Positions 57,227 through 64,000 of a stretch of 64,000 bases of DNA are shown piece after piece (the first letter of the stretch is position 1; every line of letters begins with the position of its first letter). Source of the stretch: Spongiibacteraceae bacterium (lineage in GTDB: Bacteria; Pseudomonadota; Gammaproteobacteria; Pseudomonadales; Dasaniaceae); contig JANQLG010000019.1 of the NCBI GenBank assembly GCA_028280715.1, forward strand, positions 18,430 to 82,429, read 5' to 3'. The notes under the pieces are model-generated. The model searched no databases, was not told the DNA's origin, and worked only from the letters and a program-made list of their open reading frames with translations. A program made the position numbers and the translations under genes.

Positions 57227-57985
57227 TTACAAACTTCTTACCCGCTTACTACCAAGTACTGCTTCTTGCAGATCAATAATGTATGAACTCTCGCCGTCTT
57301 CAATCCTCTCTAATTTGACGAGCATGTAGTCCCAGTCTTTTGCCAGCCAAATGAGGGTATGGTCTTTTTTGCCTGGGCGTCGTTGTTCTAATTTTATCGC
57401 GTGAAATTTGCCGGCCTCGGTGTTAACAATTTCTTCGCCCAGTTTATTGATGGTATACAACTTAACGCGACCGCGATCCATTTGAGGATATTCTTTCTCA
57501 GAAAAACTGCCTGCCTGTTGCATCAGATCGATGCGCAGTTGTACTTGAAAGCTGAGTTTGTCCCAGAGATTTGATTTTAGAGTAACTGGGGGGCGCTTTT
57601 GTTTGCTGTCTTTCGCCAGTTTTTGTTTCCAATCAAATACCAGGTCGCTATCGCGTCTGCTGCTGATTTCATTTTCATAGCGGTATCTAATCGGTTTTAC
57701 CTTGTCGCCATGAACCTCAAAGTTGGCTGATTCAATAATGTCGGCAAACAAAATGGAGGCTTTGCTGTGCAATCGCCACCGTGATTGTGTTTGTTTGGAA
57801 AATTTCTGTTCCATCTCTGCAGAAACGCCACTATAGGTAGTGGTATAGATGGCGCTGTATGGAACCAGCTGAGGTGTGGATTCTTTTGAGGTGGATTGCG
57901 CAACAGCAAATGTACTGCAGAGACTAATAGCCGTCAGAAAAAGGCTTGCCAGAAAAAAAAGAGAAAAATTATTTCTGGTTTTCAA
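57227..57985 (-). CDS. DUF3108 family exported protein
   Basis: From a TTG at 57985 the 252-residue product has a clean signal peptide (KTRNNFSLFFLASLFLTAISLCSTFAVA). The frame also runs to ATG 58048, but that start adds about 21 polar residues before the signal and overlaps purN by 80 bases, so the TTG is preferred. The mature part fits DUF3108 (YSAIYTTTYSGVSAEMEQKF, FADIIESANFEVHGDKVKPIRYRYE, NTEAGKFHAIKLEQRRPGKKDHTLIWLAKDWDYMLVKLE). DUF3108 genes commonly follow purN in gammaproteobacteria. Function unknown, periplasmic. Confidence 0.88.
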   Translation of the reverse strand: MKTRNNFSLFFLASLFLTAISLCSTFAVAQSTSKESTPQLVPYSAIYTTTYSGVSAEMEQKFSKQTQSRWRLHSKASILFADIIESANFEVHGDKVKPIRYRYENEISSRRDSDLVFDWKQKLAKDSKQKRPPVTLKSNLWDKLSFQVQLRIDLMQQAGSFSEKEYPQMDRGRVKLYTINKLGEEIVNTEAGKFHAIKLEQRRPGKKDHTLIWLAKDWDYMLVKLERIEDGESSYIIDLQEAVLGSKRVRSL

Positions 57986-58682
57986 GCTGATTGAACTGAA
58001 TTCCAGTGACGGGCAATTTTTCGTTATCAAAAATGGCATGGTTTCCATCCAGTTTTAGCCTTCCCTCTGCAAACCACCGGGCTGCTTCGGGATATATAAC
58101 ATGTTCGTGCTGTAGCACCTTTTCCGCCAGTGATGAAGCATCATCATCAGTGGAGATGCTAACACTAGCTTGTATGATTGCGGGGCCTCCATCCAGCTCC
58201 TCAGTCACAAAATGTACAGTGGCTCCGGTTTCGCTGTCGCCGGCGTCCAGTGCACGCTGGTGCGTATTCAACCCTGGATACTTGGGCAACAACGATGGGT
58301 GTATGTTCAGTAGTCTGCCGTGAAAATGCTGAACGAAGTCTGAACTGAGTATGCGCATAAATCCTGCCAGGATAACTAAATCGGGAGCGTAGGATTCGAT
58401 GTGTTGCTTTAAGGTTTCGTCAAAGGCTTCACGACTGTCGAATTCGGTGTGGTCGATGACATCAGTGGCAATACCCGCATTGCTGGCTCTTTGTAAGCCG
58501 TAGGCATCAGCTTTGTTGCTGATAACGGCGGCGATCTCAGCATTCAGTGTTCCGTTGATGCTGTTATCGATAAAGGATTGTAGATTGGAACCACCACCGG
58601 AAATTAGAATCACCAGTTTGCACTTGTTGGTGCTAGCGTTGGCATTAGTGCCAGTGCCGATGCCAGTAGAAGCAGCTTGCAT
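57969..58682 (-). CDS. purN: Phosphoribosylglycinamide formyltransferase
   Basis: The 237-residue protein has the PurN landmarks KLVILISGGGSNLQSFIDN, VISNKADAYGLQRASNAGI, LVILAGFMRILSSDFVQHFHGRLLNIHPSLLPKYPG (with the catalytic N/H/D region) and GATVHFVTEELDGGPAIIQASV. It transfers formyl from 10-formyltetrahydrofolate to GAR in purine synthesis. A non-conserved Thr/Asn-rich N-terminus of about 18 residues precedes the domain. The ATG directly follows the purM stop (TAA-ATG). Confidence 0.95.
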   Translation of the reverse strand: MQAASTGIGTGTNANASTNKCKLVILISGGGSNLQSFIDNSINGTLNAEIAAVISNKADAYGLQRASNAGIATDVIDHTEFDSREAFDETLKQHIESYAPDLVILAGFMRILSSDFVQHFHGRLLNIHPSLLPKYPGLNTHQRALDAGDSETGATVHFVTEELDGGPAIIQASVSISTDDDASSLAEKVLQHEHVIYPEAARWFAEGRLKLDGNHAIFDNEKLPVTGIQFNQLENQK

Positions 58683-59753
58683 TTATAGACCTTGCAATTC
58701 GACCCGTTCTTCGCCATCGGTGGCTTCGGCAATATGGCCGATGATCCAGGGCGATTCTCCCTGCTCCGCTAACAGATCGAGCGATACACTGGCTAGGTCT
58801 GCGGGCACAGCGATAATCATACCGACACCGCAGTTAAAGGTGCGATACATTTCAACGGCGTTGACATTGCCTTGTTGCTGCAGCCAGTTAAATACTTCCG
58901 GGAGCTGCCAGCTATTGGTGTCGATGACTGCTTTAGTTCCAGCGGGCAACACGCGTGGAATATTTTCCAACAGGCCGCCACCGGTGATATGTGAAAGTGC
59001 GTTGACCTGCGATTGGCTGATCAAAGCCAGCAATGACTTCACATAAATTTTGGTCGGTGCCATCAGGGCCTGGCCCAATGTAACTTCGCTTGAGGTGCCA
59101 TCACTCATTGGGGTAGACAGGTCGGCATTGCTGACTTCAATAATTTTTCTGATTAGAGAGTAGCCGTTTGAATGGGGGCCGGTTGAAGCGAGACCGATCA
59201 GCGCATCACCCGCGGCAACTTTGGAACCGTCAATGATTTCAGATTTTTCGGCCACACCGACACAAAAGCCCGCTAAATCGTAGTCTTCACCCTCATACAT
59301 GCCGGGCATTTCTGCGGTTTCACCGCCGACCAATGCGCAGCCTGCCTGTTCACAACCGGTACCAATGCCTTCAACCACGGCAGCAGCGGTGTCCACATTC
59401 AGTTTACCGGTGGCGTAGTAATCGAGAAAAAACAGCGGTTCAGCGCCAGCAACAATTAAGTCGTTCACACACATGGCGACTAAATCGATGCCAATGGTGT
59501 TGTGGATGCCAATATCCATAGCCAGGCGTAACTTGGTACCGACGCCATCGGTGCCGGATACCAGTACCGGTTCTTTGTAGCCTGCGGGCAGTTCGCAGAG
59601 TGCTCCAAAGCCGCCCAACCCGGCCATAACTTCTGGGCGACGGGTGCGTTTCGCTACGTGTTTGATACGGTCTACCAGGGCATTGCCGGCATCAATATCT
59701 ACACCGGCGTCTTTGTAACTCAGGGAAGTGGTGTTGGAGGATTGGTCTGTCAT
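58683..59753 (-). CDS. purM: Phosphoribosylformylglycinamidine cyclo-ligase
   Basis: The 356-residue product from ATG 59753 has [88 protein letters not shown] and [19 protein letters not shown], all typical of PurM. It closes the imidazole ring to give AIR. The longer frame to 59780 starts at TTG and is less likely. It is the first gene of purM-purN-DUF3108 and is divergent from DUF2066 over a 263-base gap. Confidence 0.96.
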   Translation of the reverse strand: MTDQSSNTTSLSYKDAGVDIDAGNALVDRIKHVAKRTRRPEVMAGLGGFGALCELPAGYKEPVLVSGTDGVGTKLRLAMDIGIHNTIGIDLVAMCVNDLIVAGAEPLFFLDYYATGKLNVDTAAAVVEGIGTGCEQAGCALVGGETAEMPGMYEGEDYDLAGFCVGVAEKSEIIDGSKVAAGDALIGLASTGPHSNGYSLIRKIIEVSNADLSTPMSDGTSSEVTLGQALMAPTKIYVKSLLALISQSQVNALSHITGGGLLENIPRVLPAGTKAVIDTNSWQLPEVFNWLQQQGNVNAVEMYRTFNCGVGMIIAVPADLASVSLDLLAEQGESPWIIGHIAEATDGEERVELQGL

Positions 59754-60016
59754 GGAAATTGGGTCTTTCAATGTTATCAATGGGCTATCAATGGAATTAT
59801 AGTGCGATCTAAAGCGGCGCTATTTTAGCTTGAATGGCAGGAGAGTACGACAACAAATTTTCTCCGATATCGGTGACCTGCGTTACTGTGCTGAACTGGA
59901 CAGTGTTGCTACAATAGCCGCATTTTTTATCAATAATAGTTGTCAATAACAGTTATTGATGGCAGTTATCCATTGATTATTTATCTGAAGATAATAATAA
60001 CCTGGGGCTTGATCGA

Positions 60017-61144
60017 TTGTTGAATACACTTTCTATGTTTTCATTAGCGCGGCTTAAACTGTTGGCGCTGCGGGTCGGAGTGATCCTGGTATTGTCAGCA
60101 CTGGTTAAACCTCTGGGGCTTTATGCTGCGCAGGTGGAGGGGTTGTATCTGGTGGAATTACCAGTTGCATCACAATCGACGCGTGATTTAAGAACGGCCA
60201 CGCGTGAAGGTTTATCTACAGTTTTTGTCCGAGTGTCAGGTAACCGTTCTGCGCTTCAAAATGAAAGCATCAAAGTCGCTATTGCCAATGCCAATAACTT
60301 CACCAAGCAGTTTCAGTATGAAAACCGGGTCGACGAAACCAGTGGGGAAGAGCAGCTGGTTGTGGTGCTGGAATTTGAACAGGCTCTGGTAGATGGTCAG
60401 CTGCGCAGTGCTGGTTTACCGCTGTGGTCCGATAATCGTCCTTCCGTATTAGTGTGGATGGTGGTCGAAGACATTGATGGTCAGCGTTTCGTCGGTGCTG
60501 ATACAGCCCCGGAAATTGTGGCGGCAATTATGGCCAGTGCCCAACGTCGCGGGCTGGTGGTCAAAATGCCGATTCTCGATTTGGAGGATATGGTGGCGGT
60601 ATCCACTGAGGATTTCCAACGACTTTCCAATCACAATATTCAAACGGCAGCAGAGCGCTATAACGCCGATACCTTGTTGACAGGACGAGTAACGCGTTTA
60701 ACCAACGGCGAATGGCTGGGGAATTGGTCTTTTCAATTTGATGGCATCAACCACCGCTATGATGGCGATGCCAATAATGTTGATAACTACATTGCAATGA
60801 GCCTGGATCAGGTCGCTGAATTGTTGGCGGCAAAATATGCGATAGCGCCTGTTAGTATTGCAGAAGGCGGTATATTAATGCGGCTGACAGGTATTAACAG
60901 TTTTGTTGATTACGCTCGTGCTATCACCTATCTGGAGAGTCTTGCGGCTATTCATCACGCCAATGTTGTTCACATTCAAGGTGATGAAATTATCGTGCGA
61001 TTAATCGCTGATGGTATGTTGCCGCAGTTACAGCAGGCTTTTGAATTGGATCAGCGCATACAGCTGCAATCGCTTAATCACTATCAGGGTGAATACCCCA
61101 TTGTGATGGACTACGTGTGGCCTTCGGCTTCGGCTGTTAATTAG
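60017..61144 (+). CDS. DUF2066 family exported protein
   Basis: The 375-residue protein has an N-terminal signal (LLALRVGVILVLSALVKPLGLYA) followed by DUF2066. It reads LYLVELPVASQSTRDLRTATREGLSTVFVRVSGNRSAL, PSVLVWMVVEDIDGQRFVG and LLTGRVTRLTNGEWLGNWSFQFDG. DUF2066 genes commonly precede perM and hda in gammaproteobacteria, as here. Function unknown, periplasmic. The start is TTG 60017 (GGGG nine bases before); TTG 60020 or ATG 60035 is also possible. Confidence 0.88.
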   Translation: MLNTLSMFSLARLKLLALRVGVILVLSALVKPLGLYAAQVEGLYLVELPVASQSTRDLRTATREGLSTVFVRVSGNRSALQNESIKVAIANANNFTKQFQYENRVDETSGEEQLVVVLEFEQALVDGQLRSAGLPLWSDNRPSVLVWMVVEDIDGQRFVGADTAPEIVAAIMASAQRRGLVVKMPILDLEDMVAVSTEDFQRLSNHNIQTAAERYNADTLLTGRVTRLTNGEWLGNWSFQFDGINHRYDGDANNVDNYIAMSLDQVAELLAAKYAIAPVSIAEGGILMRLTGINSFVDYARAITYLESLAAIHHANVVHIQGDEIIVRLIADGMLPQLQQAFELDQRIQLQSLNHYQGEYPIVMDYVWPSASAVN

Positions 61145-61192
61145 CTTACTATCAGCAATCTTTTGAGATCAGCAATATAACGGAATAACACT

Positions 61193-62311
61193 ATGACTGA
61201 TGCAGAACGTATCTGGAGTTTGATAGGTTTTACACTCTTTGCAGTAATGTTTTATTTACTGCAGCCGATTTTAACGCCCTTTTTGGTAGCAGCAGCTTTG
61301 GCCTATTTAGGTGATCCGTTGGCTGATCGCATGGAAACCGCTGGGCTGAGTAGAACCTGGGCTGTTATCCTGGTGTTTACCGGGCTGTCCATTATTTTTA
61401 CTCTGGCAGTGATCCTGAGTGTGCCGCTTATTGGTCGGCAGCTGGATTTGTTAGCCAGTAATATTCCTGAGTTGCTGGAATCCCTCCAGCACAATTTAAT
61501 TCCCTGGATACAACAACGATTGGGTTTGCCGGCCGATAGTTTGCCGTTGGCTGAATTCAAAACGGTGCTGTCTGAAAACTGGATGACGGCAGGAGAAGTG
61601 CTCACCACATTCTGGCAGCAGTTGGCCGGGTCCAGTTTGGCGATGGTAGGTTTTATGGCTAACCTGGTGTTAATCCCGGTTGTAACGTTTTATCTGCTGC
61701 GCGACTGGGATGTATTAATGGCACATCTTCGGGATTTGCTGCCGCGCTCAAAAGAGCAACAAGTGGTAGCACTGGTTCAGGAATGCGATGAAATTCTGGG
61801 TGCTTTTATTCGCGGTCAGTTGCTGGTGATGTTAGCTCTTGGCATCGTCTATGCGGTTGGGTTGTGGCTGGTAGGTTTAGAGTTAGCTTTGTTACTGGGT
61901 TTATTGGCTGGTCTTGCCAGTATCGTGCCTTATATGGGGTTTATTGTTGGCATCGCGGCAGCCAGTGTTGCTGCCTGGTTTCAATTTAACGAGTTCACCA
62001 TGCTTATTTGGGTAGCCGGTGTATTTGGTGTTGGTCAAATGCTCGAAGGTATGGTGCTAACCCCTTTGCTGGTGGGCGATCGCATTGGTTTACATCCGGT
62101 GGCGGTTATTTTTGCGGTATTGGCTGGTGGTCAGCTGGCAGGCTTTGCCGGCGTGTTACTGGCGTTGCCGGTGGCTGCGGTAGTCATGGTGTTTTTGCGA
62201 CATGCTCATAGCAGCTATAAGCAAAGTCAGATGTATGGTGCTCAACAGACTGATGAGACAGAGGCGCTAACAGATATAACGGATACGCTACCGGATAATA
62301 GTGGGAGCTAA
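61193..62311 (+). CDS. AI-2E transporter family (PerM-like) membrane protein
   Basis: The 372-residue protein has about eight helices. Landmarks are PILTPFLVAAALAYLGDPLADRME, VVTFYLLRDWDVLMAHLRDLLPRS, GQLLVMLALGIVYAVGLWLVGLELALLLGLLAGLASIVPYMGF and LEGMVLTPLLVGDRIGLHPVAVIFAVLAGGQLAGFAGVLLALPVAAV. It belongs to the PerM/YdgG family; substrates are debated (AI-2, lipids or ions). The hda gene overlaps its 3' end by 11 bases. Confidence 0.93.
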   Translation: MTDAERIWSLIGFTLFAVMFYLLQPILTPFLVAAALAYLGDPLADRMETAGLSRTWAVILVFTGLSIIFTLAVILSVPLIGRQLDLLASNIPELLESLQHNLIPWIQQRLGLPADSLPLAEFKTVLSENWMTAGEVLTTFWQQLAGSSLAMVGFMANLVLIPVVTFYLLRDWDVLMAHLRDLLPRSKEQQVVALVQECDEILGAFIRGQLLVMLALGIVYAVGLWLVGLELALLLGLLAGLASIVPYMGFIVGIAAASVAAWFQFNEFTMLIWVAGVFGVGQMLEGMVLTPLLVGDRIGLHPVAVIFAVLAGGQLAGFAGVLLALPVAAVVMVFLRHAHSSYKQSQMYGAQQTDETEALTDITDTLPDNSGS

Positions 62312-63053
62312 AGCCTTGTTTGAGCAGTTGCCGCTGGCGGTTCAGTTGCGTGATGACGCAACCTTCGACAATTTCTTTCTGTTTGATGAGGCTGTTTCAG
62401 ATCGACGCTTGGTGGTGAAACAATTGCGTGGTCAATTATCGCAACAGCCATCACAGCAACAAGATTCACCACAAGGCGAGTGGTATATCTATCTCTATGG
62501 CCCGACGGGAATGGGTAAAAGCCATTTGCTGCAGGCGGCCTGTCATCAGTCGGATACTCTTGGGCTGGCTTCTCTTTATCTGCCATTACAAGAGCTGGTT
62601 GATTATTCACCTCAAGATTTGTTTGAAGGGCTGGAACAACTGGAGCTGGTTTGTCTTGATGATATTCAATGTGTACTTGGTAAAAAACAATGGGAACAGG
62701 CGCTATTTAACCTGTTCAATCGCCTGGCCGAAAATAAAACCAGATTGTTAGTCAGTGGAGACTGTGCCATTCGTGAATTGCCAATAAAGTTGCCCGATCT
62801 GCAGTCACGGTTAAGTTGGGGAAGTGTGTATAAATTATCAGCCATTGGTGATGAGCAACAGCTGGCAGTTTTTCAATTTCGGGCCGAAAAAAGAGGTTTA
62901 GCAGTTAACGATGAAGTGGCGCAGTATATTTATCATCGCTGTCAACGTGACATGGATGCGCTGGTAGATGTGCTGGATAAGCTCGATAGTGCTTCATTAA
63001 AAGAACAGCGTCGATTAACAGTGCCTTTTGTTAAGTTAGTACTGCAATGGTAG
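62301..63053 (+). CDS. hda: DnaA regulatory inactivator Hda
   Basis: The 250-residue protein has the N-terminal clamp-binding motif QLPLAVQL (about 6-13), FDNFFLF, and a DnaA-like AAA+ domain. Walker A is in LYGPTGMGKSHLLQAA, Walker B in LVCLDDIQCVLG, and the arginine finger region in LPDLQSRLSWGSVYKL. It binds the DNA-loaded beta clamp and triggers ATP hydrolysis by DnaA after initiation. The GTG 62301 start overlaps perM; a later TTG at 62316 is possible. Confidence 0.95.
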   Translation: MGAKALFEQLPLAVQLRDDATFDNFFLFDEAVSDRRLVVKQLRGQLSQQPSQQQDSPQGEWYIYLYGPTGMGKSHLLQAACHQSDTLGLASLYLPLQELVDYSPQDLFEGLEQLELVCLDDIQCVLGKKQWEQALFNLFNRLAENKTRLLVSGDCAIRELPIKLPDLQSRLSWGSVYKLSAIGDEQQLAVFQFRAEKRGLAVNDEVAQYIYHRCQRDMDALVDVLDKLDSASLKEQRRLTVPFVKLVLQW

Positions 63054-63106
63054 TTATTTAAAGATAGTTTTCCAAAAAATATTGCATTGACATAAGGAGA
63101 CTTAAG

Positions 63107-64000
63107 ATGCAAACCATAAGAAAAACGTTAGTAGCTGTCGTGACTATATTGGTTATGACATTGGCTATGACCAATACTCATGCTGATGGCCATGGGGGTG
63201 AGAGCAGTACTTGGTACATTAATCCTGCAGTAGGTTACCAGTCTTTTAATTCTGATCGAGGTCTTGATAACGAAACTTTTCTGGCATTAGGTTTGGAGTA
63301 TCGTTATGGCACGCACTGGGCATCAGAAATTCTGTGGATGGATTCCTCTCCTGATTTTGAGAACGTCAATGCGGATTCCGATTTAACCCAAGTGATCATT
63401 AATGCTATTTATTACACAAATGATACTCGTGATGAACGTTTTGATCCTTATTTCTTGTTGGGGCTAGGTCAGGCTGAATTTGATTCGGATTTTGGTGATG
63501 AAGAGGAAACACAAATCTTCGGTGGTTGGGGTGCACGCATTGGTGTTACTGATAATTTATCGCTGAAAACTGATCTGAAATTAGTTTTTAGCCATGATGA
63601 AGATGTGCTGGATAGTATTTTTTCACTGGGTTTAAGTTATGCCTTTGGTGGACAAAGTAAACCAATGGCTTCCACTGCACCAGCTGCTGCTCCGAGTAAT
63701 CCTGACTCCGATGGTGACGGTGTTGTCGATAGTAGTGATGCCTGTCCCGGAACGCCTGCGGGTGTCAGTGTTGATCAGCGTGGTTGTGCTCTGGATTCTG
63801 ATAATGATGGTGTCGCTGATTATAAAGATCAGTGCCTCGAAACCCCACCTGGACGCGAAGTGGATGAGAAGGGGTGTAAATATGTGCTGACTCGAACAGA
63901 AGAGATCACCCTAAATGTTAACTTTGCGACTAACTCGGATGTGGTGACAAACCAATACATGTCGGAGATAGAGGCAGTAGCAAACTTCATGAAGCGATTT
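63107..64000 (+). CDS. OmpA-OmpF porin family outer-membrane protein (partial)
   Basis: The gene starts at ATG 63107 (AAGGAGA six bases upstream) and runs off the window. The 298 visible residues have a signal peptide (KTLVAVVTILVMTLAMTNTHA) and an eight-stranded barrel (WYINPAVGYQSFNSDRGLD to LSLKTDLKLVFSHDEDVLDSIFSLGLSYAFGG). Thrombospondin type 3 calcium-binding repeats follow (DSDGDGVVDSSDACPGTP, DSDNDGVADYKDQC). An OmpA-type domain then begins (LNVNFATNSDVV). It anchors the outer membrane to peptidoglycan. Confidence 0.92.
   Translation, partial: MQTIRKTLVAVVTILVMTLAMTNTHADGHGGESSTWYINPAVGYQSFNSDRGLDNETFLALGLEYRYGTHWASEILWMDSSPDFENVNADSDLTQVIINAIYYTNDTRDERFDPYFLLGLGQAEFDSDFGDEEETQIFGGWGARIGVTDNLSLKTDLKLVFSHDEDVLDSIFSLGLSYAFGGQSKPMASTAPAAAPSNPDSDGDGVVDSSDACPGTPAGVSVDQRGCALDSDNDGVADYKDQCLETPPGREVDEKGCKYVLTRTEEITLNVNFATNSDVVTNQYMSEIEAVANFMKRF

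Noticed and set aside
59781..60016. Repeated TCAATAA/CAGTTAT motifs between purM and DUF2066
   Set aside because: Short imperfect repeats in an AT-rich divergent promoter region. They do not match a PurR operator convincingly.

Overview
The window reads as a chromosomal segment of a marine-type gammaproteobacterium. The clues are the housekeeping block DUF3108-purN-purM / DUF2066-PerM-hda-ompA, whose layout resembles that of Pseudomonas- and Cellvibrio-like genomes, a moderate base composition, many TonB-dependent receptors, a cyanide-insensitive type bd oxidase and an ECF sigma/DUF1800/DUF1501 cluster. No rRNA, tRNA, CRISPR array, phage or complete insertion sequence was seen. The genus cannot be fixed from the sequence alone.

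Layout. 1-5.7 kb: minus-strand genes for a multihaem cytochrome c (cut by the window edge), a WYL regulator with two small enzyme-like genes, a CPA1 antiporter and an FMN glutamate-synthase-like protein. 5.9-9 kb: a large fusion of an OmpA-like domain to a membrane KAP P-loop NTPase, with a CAGCAA repeat coding for polyglutamine. 9-14 kb: an acetyltransferase, a slipin/NfeD pair, and an ECF sigma factor between two small membrane proteins. 14.3-18 kb: a TonB receptor and a PepSY protein. 18.2-21.5 kb: cydA-cydB-gbsR-small membrane protein. 21.7-25.9 kb: an orphan periplasmic binding protein, a membrane protein, pcm and three decayed genes. 25.9-32.6 kb: a five-gene iron uptake operon (two TonB receptors, two small membrane proteins and a PepSY reductase-like protein) behind a perfect 7-1-7 Fur box. 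32.7-41.9 kb: accessory genes, including an SDR dehydrogenase, small HTH regulators, a CxxC mini-protein, DUF533, a Rap1a-like protein, a serine hydrolase and a second orphan binding protein. 42-46.8 kb: ECF sigma, anti-sigma-like, TPR, DUF1800 and DUF1501 genes. 46.8-52.8 kb: a third orphan binding protein, gcvT-gcvP without gcvH, and a divergent LysR gene. 52.8-57.2 kb: repair and small enzymes, then a threonine dehydratase gene behind a transcription attenuator. 57.2-64 kb: the purine and housekeeping block.

The strongest regulatory discovery is at 55,994-56,131. A 27-codon leader peptide rich in Ile and Val codons is followed by mutually exclusive hairpins and a terminator, placed before a short threonine dehydratase that lacks the usual regulatory domain. 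This looks like classical attenuation replacing allosteric control. The most unusual protein is the OmpA-KAP fusion. Three dispersed orphan binding-protein paralogues and three gene remnants around pcm point to past duplication and decay.
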